From Photobacterium indicum (GTDB taxonomy: Bacteria > Pseudomonadota > Gammaproteobacteria > Enterobacterales > Vibrionaceae), in assembly GCF_003026215.1 (NCBI RefSeq), contig NZ_PYOC01000001.1, positions 1,256,066-1,320,065 of the forward strand: a DNA stretch of 64,000 nucleotides. Direction: 5' to 3'. How positions within the stretch are numbered: position 1 is the first letter of the stretch; every line of letters begins with the position of its first letter. A program made the position numbers and the translations under genes. The notes under the pieces were generated by a model, which ran no database searches, had not been told where the DNA came from, and saw only the letters and a program-made list of their open reading frames with translations. Shown here piece after piece: positions 16,332-24,875 of the stretch.

Positions 16332-16724
16332 AGTCGTAGCTCCTTATGTTAGCGAGCGCCAAAACTCTGTGTATATGAAATCAACAACACACAGACTCTA
16401 ACGCTGGCGTCTGAGTTCTAGTTTCTTGTGACTTCATCGATCCACACTTGGCATCAAGTTTCTTTATTTAAAACTATCCGCACTTCCGTTTCACAATTTC
16501 ATACGGTATCGTAAATTATATGCAGTGGTTCTGTTTGTCAATCTTCCTTCTTAAGTAATCTCAATAGGTTAGATATATGTGACGAGTGCTAAAAAGGGGA
16601 GGGCGGCGAACTATGAGAGTAGCGCCCTTACAAGCAATTAAGATGATGTATTACACTCGGCGGTCTGGGGTCTTTTATCAATAGATATTAGTCTTTGTTA
16701 ACTAGTTAATATGAGAGTAGAAAA
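16332..16724. other. gene-free stretch with inverted repeats and attC-like fragment
   Basis: No convincing gene was found. An imperfect inverted repeat (TCTGTGT with ACACAGA, and flanking GTTAGCG with CTAACGC) spans about 16348-16402, upstream of the small reverse gene. Near 16627-16665 the segment ACAAGCAATTAAG followed by ACACTCGGCGG resembles the loop and left arm of the attC at 14139-14192, but the GTT core is missing. It may be a decayed cassette end. Confidence 0.35.
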
Positions 16725-17165
16725 TTGAGCAAATTGAAGGTTGTGTTTGTAGAGGATGGCGGGCAGGCAAGTCAACTTGGAATAATAGTTGGTGATATTG
16801 TCATAAGTTATAATGGAGAGGTGGTCAACTCAAAGGAAGTGTTGCTGTCTTTGATGGAGTTAGTAAAATCACACCCGCAAGATATAGTGCCAATTTTAGT
16901 TCAGAGAGGGGGCAGCTTTCTATCTTTTGACGCTAGTTCTAAGTCTTTAGGAGTTAAGCTTGAAGAGGTACTAGAAGAAGCGCAGGAGGAAAAGATTACC
17001 TTTAAAGCTAATAACAATAAAATGACCATTGTTGATATACAGATGCCATTCTGGTCAATGGTTGTATTTATGGTAAAGGCTGCAATTGCGTTTATTCCTG
17101 CATTTTTTATTTTAAGCGTTATTGGTACTTTAATTTTTACGTTCATGTTTGCCGCTATTCAATAA
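16725..17165 (+). CDS. PDZ-domain protein with C-terminal membrane anchor
   Basis: The 146-residue product starts at a TTG. Residues 8-75 resemble a PDZ domain of the HtrA/RseP type: GGQASQLGIIVGDIVISYNG is the usual AxxAGLxxGDxIxxxNG core, followed by a helix and a strand. A hydrophobic helix at about 112-140 anchors the C-terminus (MVVFMVKAAIAFIPAFFILS). No protease domain is attached, so it may present or recruit a partner at the membrane. It is the last gene of the island before the core gene cobQ. Confidence 0.65.
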   Translation: MSKLKVVFVEDGGQASQLGIIVGDIVISYNGEVVNSKEVLLSLMELVKSHPQDIVPILVQRGGSFLSFDASSKSLGVKLEEVLEEAQEEKITFKANNNKMTIVDIQMPFWSMVVFMVKAAIAFIPAFFILSVIGTLIFTFMFAAIQ

Positions 17166-17205
17166 TCACATGATAAGATGCAATGACCAACGCTAAGTTG
17201 CTGTT

Positions 17206-17242
17206 TGTACCAAAATTTCAGTGTACCAAAAAGTGTACCAAA
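17206..17242. repeat. three direct copies of TGTACCAAA at island edge
   Basis: TGTACCAAA occurs at 17206, 17222 and 17234 (16 and 12 bases apart), the last two as AGTGTACCAAA. Short phased repeats like this commonly flank or form integrase arm and core sites. They lie exactly between the last accessory gene and the core gene cobQ, so they may mark the right attachment site of the island. Confidence 0.45.
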
Positions 17243-17332
17243 TTTTGATTGTGCTAACTTTTTACAATTAGTGATGATTTTTATAAATGTAATTATCATT
17301 AATCATACCGTCTCTTTATTGGTTGTAATCAA

Positions 17333-18805
17333 TTGAAAAATAACTGTTTAATGGTTCAAGGAACCACCTCTGACGCAGGGAAAAGCGTATTGGTCACTGG
17401 ATTGTGTCGAGTTTTGGTAAGAAAAGGTATAAAGGTAGCGCCATTCAAATCTCAGAATATGGCTCTCAATAGTGCAGTAACAAAGGATGGTGGTGAAATT
17501 GGTCGTGCACAAGCGGTTCAAGCACAGGCCGCATGTATCGAACCGACAGTACACATGAACCCTGTATTGTTGAAACCCAATACCGATGTTGGTGCTCAAA
17601 TTATCGTTCAAGGTAAAGCTATCGCAGATATGGATGCGATAGGCTACAACGGCTATAAAAAAGTCGTGATGGGACCTATCATGGAGTCTTTTGGTATTTT
17701 ACAAGATGAATACCAAACTGTGATCATAGAAGGTGCGGGTAGCCCAGCAGAGATTAATTTACGTGAAAACGATGTCGCGAACATGGGTTTTGCAGAAAAG
17801 GCAGATGTGCCAGTTATCATTATTGCAGATATTGATCGTGGTGGTGTTTTTGCGCATTTGTACGGCACATTGGCGTTATTGTCGGAATCAGAACAGGCAC
17901 GTGTGATTGGCTTTGTTATTAATCGTTTTCGAGGCGATATAAAATTACTTGAATCTGGGCTTGATTGGCTTGAAGAAAAAACCGGTAAACCAGTCTTGGG
18001 TGTTTTACCGTACTTACATGGCTTGATGCTAGAAGCGGAAGACGCGATCAATGTTCAGCAAGTTGAAGCCGCAGACGAGCAACTCAATGTGGTTGTGCCG
18101 GTATTAACCCGAGTAAGCAACCATACCGATTTTGATCCGCTGCGTATGCACCCACAAGTGAATTTACAATTTGTCGGTAAAGGGCAAGCAATACCTCCTA
18201 CAGATCTTATTATTATTCCTGGCACCAAAAGTGTGCGCAGCGATTTAGCTTTCTTACGCGAGCAAGGCTGGGATAAGCAAATTGAACGTCATTTGCGCTT
18301 AGGGGGCAAAGTGATGGGCATTTGTGGTGGTTATCAAATGTTGGGTGAAAGTATTGCCGATCCTGATGGAATTGAAGGGGAAGCGGGTGAAAGCCAAGGT
18401 CTGGGCTATTTACAAACATCCACGATACTTGCACCACAAAAGCAGCTTAAGCAAACCGTTGGTACACTTCAATTATCTGAACAACCAGCTGTACCTGTAC
18501 GTGGTTATGAAATTCACGCTGGTATTACATCGGGCATTCAGGCTAATGCCCCAGTGCAACTTCAAGACGGACCAGATGGCCAACTCGGTATTGATAATCA
18601 AGTGTTCGGAACATACCTACATGGTATTTTTGAACAGGCAGAAGCATGCAATGCCATTTTATCTTGGGCTGGATTAGAAGCCACGCAAACCCCTGATTTT
18701 GATCTAATACGCGAGCAAGGTATTGATCGTGTTGCCGACACACTTGAAGAGTACATGAAGCTTGATAAATTGTGGCCTGAATGGGCTGATAAGTTTACTA
18801 AGTAA
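17333..18805 (+). CDS. cobQ: cobyric acid synthase (adenosylcobyric acid synthase)
   Basis: This 490-residue enzyme uses ATP and glutamine to amidate side chains b, d, e and g of adenosylcobyrinic acid a,c-diamide in cobalamin synthesis. The N-terminal dethiobiotin-synthetase-like domain opens with [20 protein letters not shown], a nucleotide-binding loop. The C-terminal amidotransferase domain has the nucleophile Cys331 in [11 protein letters not shown] and the triad His in YLHGIF. The start is TTG 17333; the later ATG would remove the first beta-strand. It stands alone, not in a cob operon, and no cobalamin riboswitch was seen upstream. Confidence 0.95.
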   Translation: MKNNCLMVQGTTSDAGKSVLVTGLCRVLVRKGIKVAPFKSQNMALNSAVTKDGGEIGRAQAVQAQAACIEPTVHMNPVLLKPNTDVGAQIIVQGKAIADMDAIGYNGYKKVVMGPIMESFGILQDEYQTVIIEGAGSPAEINLRENDVANMGFAEKADVPVIIIADIDRGGVFAHLYGTLALLSESEQARVIGFVINRFRGDIKLLESGLDWLEEKTGKPVLGVLPYLHGLMLEAEDAINVQQVEAADEQLNVVVPVLTRVSNHTDFDPLRMHPQVNLQFVGKGQAIPPTDLIIIPGTKSVRSDLAFLREQGWDKQIERHLRLGGKVMGICGGYQMLGESIADPDGIEGEAGESQGLGYLQTSTILAPQKQLKQTVGTLQLSEQPAVPVRGYEIHAGITSGIQANAPVQLQDGPDGQLGIDNQVFGTYLHGIFEQAEACNAILSWAGLEATQTPDFDLIREQGIDRVADTLEEYMKLDKLWPEWADKFTK

Positions 18806-18844
18806 TATGCGATAAAACCTTAAAGCACATTATTCAGAGAATCA

Positions 18845-18893
18845 AAAAAGCCCGTGTAACATCCGATATTATCGCGATGTGGCACGGGCTTTT
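18845..18893. terminator. bidirectional terminator between cobQ and the DUF218 gene
   Basis: AAAAGCCCGTG pairs with CACGGGCTTTT, and an inner ACATC/GATGT helix lies inside. A-rich and T-rich flanks serve both converging genes. Confidence 0.85.
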
Positions 18894-18937
18894 GTTTTAT
18901 GTATTACTACATTGTTCTTTTAGAGGAAACGTCGAAA

Positions 18938-20041
18938 TTAACGTTGCTCTAATGGGTACGAACGGTAGCTCCACATGCCATACGTACGAAGTGCATCGCG
19001 GTAGATACCTAGAAGCTCACCATCTGTAGGTACTTTTAATTCGTCGAGTGGTTTGTCTGCGGCTGAAACAGTATCAAACGTAATGTCTTTAGGACCAGTC
19101 TGCCAGCTTGCGATTTCAAACAATGTTTGTCCGCGGCGTACATGGCTTGCAGAGCTAATAATAGTGGCATGATCAATATCGTGACGGGCTAGGGCATAGC
19201 TGCTGTACAGCGCGTTCTCTACCGTACTGCGTGCATAGTTATCTTCAATAATACGGCTGCGGTCTATCCCTTTTTCTACCAGCCAATCAGCCATTAACTT
19301 ACCTTCAGTTTTATGGTTTTTCGGCACACCACCAGTCAGTACGATTAGCGACTTAGGCTGTTCTTTAGCAAAGGCTAATGTCATTTCTAAACGTTGAATG
19401 AGTATGTCATGCATGCTGCCATCTGGATTTAGGGCATAGCCTAATGTGATGATAGCGGTATTGCCATCTTGTGCTTTATCAAATGTGGTTTTAAGTGGTG
19501 TTTCCACTATGCGATTCACGGTATCAAAAATGCGTTGCATGTCTGCGGCACGTCCTGGATTAAGTGATTCCAGTACCTTCATGTGTTTTGCTGATTCTGC
19601 ATCGTTACCTGTAAAGTGCTGCCACACAGCAAGGTAAGAATGTGCATCTACATCTTCAGGTGCAACACTTAATACTTTTTCAAAAAGCTCAATTGCGCGG
19701 TCAGCATTCTTGTTATAGATCTGTGCATTCGCGGCAGAAATTAACAAATCGGTACGATAAGGTTCTAAGTCGTAGGCTTCTAGCAGTCGATTAGTCACTA
19801 TCTCCATGTTACTTGGCATTTTTGCGGTAAAGCCAGCATGTGAGATACGAGCGGGTGATTTGAATGCAGTTGCCGCATCAATGAGTAATTGGTCAACAAC
19901 CTGACGTTTTGTGGTGAACTGACTATATTCAACAGTTGCTTGAATGCTTTGTTGAGTATCGGTTTGATTTGCAGCAAAAAGTGAGGAAGAAGAAAGGGTT
20001 AATAGGCTACCAAGAGTAAAAGCAAGAATTGTCTTTTTCAT
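18938..20041 (-). CDS. periplasmic TPR plus DUF218 (YdcF/ElyC-like) protein
   Basis: About 367 residues. A signal peptide (MKKTILAFTLGSLLTLSSSSLFAA) leads into TPR-like helices at about 100-160 (YNKNADRAIELFEKVLSVAPE). A DUF218 domain follows at about 200-340, with IITLGYALNPDGS, LIVLTGGVPK, the ARSTVENA motif and IISSASHVRRG. DUF218 proteins such as SanA and ElyC act in envelope or peptidoglycan-precursor homeostasis. I set the start at ATG 20041 because the upstream GTG (20053) is less well placed and would spoil the signal peptide. It converges on cobQ. Confidence 0.85.
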   Translation of the reverse strand: MKKTILAFTLGSLLTLSSSSLFAANQTDTQQSIQATVEYSQFTTKRQVVDQLLIDAATAFKSPARISHAGFTAKMPSNMEIVTNRLLEAYDLEPYRTDLLISAANAQIYNKNADRAIELFEKVLSVAPEDVDAHSYLAVWQHFTGNDAESAKHMKVLESLNPGRAADMQRIFDTVNRIVETPLKTTFDKAQDGNTAIITLGYALNPDGSMHDILIQRLEMTLAFAKEQPKSLIVLTGGVPKNHKTEGKLMADWLVEKGIDRSRIIEDNYARSTVENALYSSYALARHDIDHATIISSASHVRRGQTLFEIASWQTGPKDITFDTVSAADKPLDELKVPTDGELLGIYRDALRTYGMWSYRSYPLEQR

Positions 20042-20222
20042 TATATTAGTCACTTAAGTTCACAGTTTGGACTGCAATATAGATAATTCTCGAAGAGAAT
20101 TTTGTGATTTATGATTGAAAATTACAGTTATTTTGCAGGAATATGTGAAATTGGAATCAAGCTCCGCTTTGATGTATGTTCAGTTAAACGAAACGCTAGT
20201 CTAAAAGACAACAAGGTGATGC

Positions 20223-20774
20223 ATGACTCAAGAATATAGTTTTCGAACGTGCTCTTTTGACACTGAACGGTTAAAGGTGAGTAATGTACTGAGTGTTTTA
20301 AATCAGTCTATTTCTGAAGCAGAATTATCTGATGTTGCTTTAAAAATATTAACACCAAATGTAACTCAATCTCTTCCTCCAGAGTTTCAATCAGTTCAGT
20401 GTGTTGAATCTGCAAGTAAATGGATAAATGAGATGGTTACTAATAGCCATTTCCTCATTATTCAGCAATTAGAGAGTCATCAAATTATTGGTTTCATTTT
20501 TTTCTATGTATCCAGTCCAAAAGAGTCTGGCTCCAATGTACATATTGGTTATCTTCTTGATGAGCGGTTTTGGGGAAAAGGTTATGCGAATGAATTCATG
20601 GAAGGGCTAATTGAATGGTGTAATCGTTCTCAGTTAGTCTCAAAGTTACTCGGTGGCGTTGATGTGGGTAATGCTCAATCAATTAAGTTATTACAAAATA
20701 ATGGGTTCAAGGAAGCAACAGGCGATTCACCAAATGGGGTTGTTTTTTATGAACGTTCATTTAGTAAATGTTGA
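20223..20774 (+). CDS. GNAT acetyltransferase, RimJ/RimL-like
   Basis: The 183-residue protein has the RimJ/L-type acetyl-CoA site IGYLLDERFWGKGYANEFM at about residues 105-123 (R/Q-x-x-G-x-G/A variant WGKGYA). The downstream GVDVGNAQSIKLLQNNGF is the usual NxxSxxLxxKxGF motif. Members of this group acetylate the N-terminus of ribosomal proteins or small amines; the substrate here is not known. AAGGTGATGC precedes the ATG. Confidence 0.85.
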   Translation: MTQEYSFRTCSFDTERLKVSNVLSVLNQSISEAELSDVALKILTPNVTQSLPPEFQSVQCVESASKWINEMVTNSHFLIIQQLESHQIIGFIFFYVSSPKESGSNVHIGYLLDERFWGKGYANEFMEGLIEWCNRSQLVSKLLGGVDVGNAQSIKLLQNNGFKEATGDSPNGVVFYERSFSKC

Positions 20775-20794
20775 ATTTTTGTAGTGACAAAAAA

Positions 20795-20840
20795 AGTCTT
20801 AGTACTGTCGTTGTGAATACGACAAGTATCTAAGACCTTT
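20795..20840. terminator. terminator shared by converging genes
   Basis: AAGTCTTAG pairs with CTAAGACCTT, with an inner TGTCGT/ACGACA helix, and is flanked by A-tract and T-tract. It sits between the GNAT gene (+) and the HTH-like gene (-). Confidence 0.75.
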
Positions 20841-20911
20841 TATTTTAAATCTGTATTTAATCGCTCTATGTAAGCACTGTTAGAGATGAATCAATTCATA
20901 CTCTATAGTAC

Positions 20912-21484
20912 TTAGCTTTGTCCGATGATCAGCTCTTCATCAAGATCCGTTAAAATCATTTTTTGAATATCTAAGCCAAGATACATCAAAATCAGACACC
21001 AATTTAGAAAAGGAATATTGTTCTTTTCTAAGTTGTCTTCAAAGTGGTCTAGTTTCCAGTTGAATGATTCAGCTAAATCAGTAAACGTCAAACCAGTGAA
21101 TACGCCTTCACCGACAACGCGATTAAGCTGTAAACGTGAAGGGGAAACAAATTTATTAGCAGGTAAAAAAGCATTGCGATCAAATGCAGATAATACTTTA
21201 CGTACATCGACAGAAAGCGCATTACCGCGATTATTTATATTAGGCTTGCCTACTAAAGCAACAAGAAAACACCAGCAAGTATATGGAATGTATGAAACCT
21301 CGTACGGTTCTTTCTTATAGCCAGCAGTCCAATCACAAAATCTGCGTTCAGAAATGCCAGTAAGTTTAACTAACTTAGCTGATTCATAACCGTATTCGCG
21401 TAGTAATGCTAAAACCTCTGCAACTTCAGAAACGAAAGGCTTGGTCCAATTGTTGACTGGTGTAAATGTATTTTCTCTAATCAC
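20912..21484 (-). CDS. putative HTH-containing regulator, unknown family
   Basis: The 190-residue protein has two similar halves. Residues 25-80 contain a helix-turn-helix-like stretch (SAKLVKLTGISERRFCDWTAG). Residues 125-180 contain a related segment (FTDLAESFNWKLDHFEDNLEKNN). Each half ends with a hydrophobic helix containing a Cys-Trp or Trp-Cys pair (TCWCFLVALVG, LNWCLILMYLG). This suggests an internal duplication. I do not recognise the family; similar small regulators occur on plasmids and ICEs. The ATG at 21484 is used. Confidence 0.6.
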   Translation of the reverse strand: MIRENTFTPVNNWTKPFVSEVAEVLALLREYGYESAKLVKLTGISERRFCDWTAGYKKEPYEVSYIPYTCWCFLVALVGKPNINNRGNALSVDVRKVLSAFDRNAFLPANKFVSPSRLQLNRVVGEGVFTGLTFTDLAESFNWKLDHFEDNLEKNNIPFLNWCLILMYLGLDIQKMILTDLDEELIIGQS

Positions 21485-21661
21485 GAGCTAACCTTTTTGC
21501 AAGAATAAGCTTATTGAAGCATATTCACATGTTTGGTGTACAAATAACGTACTTTATTATGAACCATTTACATGAACGAAATTGGATCATCGAGGGGAAT
21601 GATACTGATAAGTTCCGAGATGTCTATTAAAGCTCATAAAAGTTGAACATTTCATGCCAAT

Positions 21662-21675
21662 TGATACCAGTATCA
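21662..21675. promoter_or_regulatory. 14-bp palindrome, possible operator
   Basis: TGATACCAGTATCA is a perfect inverted repeat with a two-base centre. A related half-site, TGATACTGATA, lies 60 bases away at about 21599. It is in the 258-base gap upstream of the HTH-like gene, so autoregulation is possible. Confidence 0.35.
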
Positions 21676-21742
21676 GCACTTTTTGCTGCTAAAATTGATG
21701 ACCATTGACTAGTTTATAGAGTATTAGATTATTTAAAGGACA

Positions 21743-22270
21743 TTAAACAATGCCCATCATCTTTATTTTAAGATAGGTCGCTAATGTTTTGCCATCTTGA
21801 ATCTCATTATTTAATACTTTTTGTTCAAACTCATTAACAGACATGGTGACGACTTCAATTATTTCATCGTCATCTAATTTTCCAGCCGTTTCTGATAATT
21901 CTTGAGCGAGAAATAAGTACTGAACCTCATCGCAAAACCCTGGTACAGGCAGAAGTTCACCAAGGCTTTGCCAACTTTCAGCTTTCAGGTTTACTTCTTC
22001 TGCGAGCTCTCTTTTCGCGCAATTTAGTATGTCTTCTTTGCTTTCTAACGTACCTGCTGGAAATTCAAGAATCCATTGCTTAATCGCTGGGCGATATTGA
22101 TGTACCAAAACAAGATCGCCGGAGTGATTAATCGGCACAATGATCACGGCCCCAGGATGTTTTACTGTGGTGAATTCAATGTTTCGACCATCAGGTAGTT
22201 GGTGATGCTCTTGCTCTATTGAAAAGCATTTCCATTGGTAAAGTGTTTTGGCAGATGTTTTGGTAGACAT
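21743..22270 (-). CDS. Nudix hydrolase, ADP-ribose pyrophosphatase-like
   Basis: The 175-residue protein has the Nudix box GTLESKEDILNCAKRELAEE (G-x5-E-x7-R-E-U-x-E-E), ending VNL where the family has xGU, so the final glycine is asparagine. Upstream PGAVIIVPI and VLVHQYRPA, then WILEFPAG, resemble the ADP-ribose or nucleoside-diphosphate-sugar hydrolases. The downstream PVPGFCDE is also typical of that group. The start is ATG 22270, six bases after CGGAG; an upstream ATG would add eight residues. Confidence 0.85.
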   Translation of the reverse strand: MSTKTSAKTLYQWKCFSIEQEHHQLPDGRNIEFTTVKHPGAVIIVPINHSGDLVLVHQYRPAIKQWILEFPAGTLESKEDILNCAKRELAEEVNLKAESWQSLGELLPVPGFCDEVQYLFLAQELSETAGKLDDDEIIEVVTMSVNEFEQKVLNNEIQDGKTLATYLKIKMMGIV

Positions 22271-22320
22271 TGGCAACTCCGTTACATTTAACAAGCCAGT
22301 AGCTTGGGCATATATAATAT

Positions 22321-22370
22321 AAAAAAAGCGATTTCATTGTAGGTGATAAACCTGATGAAATCGCTTTTTG
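22321..22370. terminator. terminator downstream of the GGDEF gene
   Basis: AAAAAGCGATTTCAT pairs with ATGAAATCGCTTTTT around a short loop. It lies between the diguanylate cyclase stop at 22430 and the Nudix gene, and it can serve the minus-strand transcript. Confidence 0.8.
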
Positions 22371-22429
22371 ATACTGCCAAGCTTATCCATAAACCATGAA
22401 CATTGAGTGAAAATCAGAATGAACCACTT

Positions 22430-23479
22430 CTAGCTAATTGCAATTTGGCTGCGTCCCCAGCTTTTTGCACGATGTAGGGCGCTGTCTGCTTTCATGTAAT
22501 CAAAGCTATATTCCTGAAACTCGATAGGCGTAATACCAATGCTAACGGTAATACTGACTTTATGACCCGATTCTAATTCTAAAGACCAACTGGCAATTTC
22601 GTCTTTTAAGTGAGATGCGAATTCTTCAGCGGCTATTATGTCAGTTTCGGGCAGCAGTAAACAAAACTCTTCACCACCGATTCGAGCGAGGTGATCGCCT
22701 TTACGGGTATTCTCGCGTAAGCACTTGGCGAGCATCATCAATACTTGATCGCCGGCATGTAAACCGTAGCGGTCATTGATGGCTTTAAATCCATCAATGT
22801 CTAAAACGAGCATAGAGAAATCACGTAAATAACGTTGACTACGTGCTGATTCACTTTGATAAATCGGCAATAGCCCAGAACGATTGTGTAAGCCGGTTAA
22901 AAAATCGGTAGTTGCTGTTTGTTTTACTCGTGCTATCGCTTCGTTACGATGACGAGCAAGTAAATAAGCCATAATTACAACAATAGAATATGCGCTGATG
23001 TTTTGTAATGCTTCCGTTATTTGAAGTTGTTTATCAGAGACTTCAGCGACGCCCAGTACAATGTAGAAACAACCAAATAATGAGCTATACCACCAAGCGT
23101 ATTTCTGTTGTAACGCAAAGAAGCACAATAATGGAATAGTCAGACCAATGGTATTGCTGATATGGCGAGAGCTGTCGGCATAAAACCCTAGTGCACAGGC
23201 TGCTGTTGTTGAAAAGATGAAAACCCAAATAAGTAAATAGGGGTTTATTTTATATCTATTAATGACTGAAAGTGTATAACAAATGACCATGCCGATAACT
23301 GCAGAAAATGTGAAGTTAACAGGAACGTTAGAGACAAAATAGGTGAAAGCAATGATAGCGCAAATCATGCCTGAAAATGGGAAGAGAATAGTTAGTTGTT
23401 TTTGAAGCGTTTTCTCACTTAATTCTATGTATGCAAAATTAGAGGATTCAAGTTGAGTACTTTTTATAACTGTTGCCAT
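22430..23479 (-). CDS. membrane diguanylate cyclase (GGDEF)
   Basis: The 349-residue protein has an N-terminal membrane sensor of about six helices (residues 25-180) and a GGDEF domain (about 185-345). The active-site motif is GGEEF in LARIGGEEFCLLLPE. The RxxD inhibitory c-di-GMP site (RKGD) stands five residues before it, so the enzyme is probably active and product-inhibited. It should make c-di-GMP from two GTP in response to a membrane or external cue. The sensor region was not matched to a named family. Confidence 0.92.
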   Translation of the reverse strand: MATVIKSTQLESSNFAYIELSEKTLQKQLTILFPFSGMICAIIAFTYFVSNVPVNFTFSAVIGMVICYTLSVINRYKINPYLLIWVFIFSTTAACALGFYADSSRHISNTIGLTIPLLCFFALQQKYAWWYSSLFGCFYIVLGVAEVSDKQLQITEALQNISAYSIVVIMAYLLARHRNEAIARVKQTATTDFLTGLHNRSGLLPIYQSESARSQRYLRDFSMLVLDIDGFKAINDRYGLHAGDQVLMMLAKCLRENTRKGDHLARIGGEEFCLLLPETDIIAAEEFASHLKDEIASWSLELESGHKVSITVSIGITPIEFQEYSFDYMKADSALHRAKSWGRSQIAIS

Positions 23480-23510
23480 AATACGGTCTTACATCCTTGT
23501 TACACAAAAA

Positions 23511-23544
23511 AACCGCCAATGCGCAACGTGATGCATTGGCGGTT
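23511..23544 (-). terminator. terminator of the alpha/beta hydrolase gene
   Basis: AACCGCCAATGC pairs with GCATTGGCGGTT around a ten-base loop. It lies just downstream of the hydrolase gene on the minus strand; the A-tract before it reads as a T-tract on that strand. Confidence 0.85.
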
Positions 23545-23606
23545 GTAGAATAACAGTAATGTCGAGTATGTCTAATTATTTTTAGCAACAAATGTAATCT
23601 ATTGAT

Positions 23607-24530
23607 TTAAGACAAGAATGATTTTATCAATTTAACAACAACTTCAGGTTGTTCGTTCGTGACCCCATGACCAGTTTCAGGAATAACGACAATCGGGGCA
23701 TTCAAATACCCACTGAGCTGAATGCCACTTTTTAGCGGGAAGATCTGATCACTGTCTCCCCAAATCACCATGCTACTGGGTAGGTTGTTAGGCGGGAATT
23801 CTGCAATACGATCTCTATCTTTGATGAGCGTTTGAATCAATGACGTTCTTTCTGCTTGCCAAGGCGAGAAGTAGCTGGTGTAGATTTGATCTGCAATGAA
23901 GTCAGGCATGTATTTTTTTTCATAAAAAACGTTGTCAAATAATCGCCTTACTTCATCACTGTTTTGAGGAACAAATAAATTCTCGGGTTTATCAACCCCT
24001 GCGCGTAGGCATAAATCGTCAAGATCTTTCTCTGAAAATAACGGACCTGGGCTGGCAATGATGATCGATTTATCAATGCGTTCAGGTGTGGTCATCATGT
24101 TGTAGGTTACAAATCCGCCATAGGAGATGCCAGCGACATTCACTTTGTCTATTTTTAAATGATCCATAAGTTGCCAAATGGCATTTGTTTGGGTGGTTAA
24201 ATCGGCTAGACCTTTACTGTGTGAATCACCAAACCAAGCAAGATCAGGAGCGATAACTTGATAGTCTTGGCTTAGAGCCATCATTTCTTTTTGCCATGTA
24301 GAAATTGCAGTACCACCAAACCCATGAAGTAATAATAATGGTTTACCCGTACCACCAATCCAGTACTTTATATTGCCACCTTCTTTCAAGGGCAAGAACT
24401 GCTCAGAGTAACCTGCATTGACTAATGACTCTCCGTCTTGCGTGGCTTTCCATTTAACAATTTCACATCCCGAAAGGGTAAATATAAGCACAAAAAAAAG
24501 CACAATATGTCGATATAGTCTTGGCATCAA
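23607..24530 (-). CDS. alpha/beta hydrolase lipoprotein
   Basis: The 307-residue protein has a lipoprotein signal with lipobox LSGC at residues 19-22, so it is probably membrane-anchored. The fold shows LLLLHGFGG (oxyanion loop), nucleophile Ser in AGISYGGF, acidic residue in IWGDSDQIFP and His in PETGHGV, a complete Ser-Asp-His triad. The substrate is unknown; lipases, esterases and C-C hydrolases share this layout. The first ATG is used; a second follows one codon later. Confidence 0.85.
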   Translation of the reverse strand: MMPRLYRHIVLFFVLIFTLSGCEIVKWKATQDGESLVNAGYSEQFLPLKEGGNIKYWIGGTGKPLLLLHGFGGTAISTWQKEMMALSQDYQVIAPDLAWFGDSHSKGLADLTTQTNAIWQLMDHLKIDKVNVAGISYGGFVTYNMMTTPERIDKSIIIASPGPLFSEKDLDDLCLRAGVDKPENLFVPQNSDEVRRLFDNVFYEKKYMPDFIADQIYTSYFSPWQAERTSLIQTLIKDRDRIAEFPPNNLPSSMVIWGDSDQIFPLKSGIQLSGYLNAPIVVIPETGHGVTNEQPEVVVKLIKSFLS

Positions 24531-24875
24531 AGGTTCCTTTTAGGAGATGGCATGAACTGGTTAAAGTGTATTATACAGTGTTTAACATGATTCATTACGG
24601 CAATGTTTATATGCGGATGTTTTATATACGAATTGCATAAAAGTACGAATAATTCCCGTTTTTTTTGCATGACTTTGGCTTTATAATTGCTTTATCAATT
24701 TTTATAGCATCTACTTTTCGATATACTCGTTTCTATTCATATAGAATATGAACCATGTCATGTCAGTTTTGAATAACATGCTATAAACTTTTTTTGAATA
24801 TCTTGTTGTAAAAAAAGCGTTTATAAATAGCGTGTTGTTTAAAATTCATTAACAATCAAAATTTAGGGAGAGAAC
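24531..24875. other. AT-rich leader region between the hydrolase and galE
   Basis: The 345 bases between two divergent genes carry no ORF of note. They are AT-rich, with a TATAAT at about 24691 and several T-runs, so promoters for one or both genes are likely here. No clear operator, riboswitch or attenuator fold was recognised. Confidence 0.4.

Noticed and set aside
16189..16401. 70-residue + strand ORF
   Set aside because: Poor TTG start and no ribosome site; it is antisense to the better supported minus-strand membrane gene.
17270..17332. Fur-like or cobalamin-riboswitch signal upstream of cobQ
   Set aside because: AATTATCATT resembles only part of a Fur box, and no B12 riboswitch core was found.
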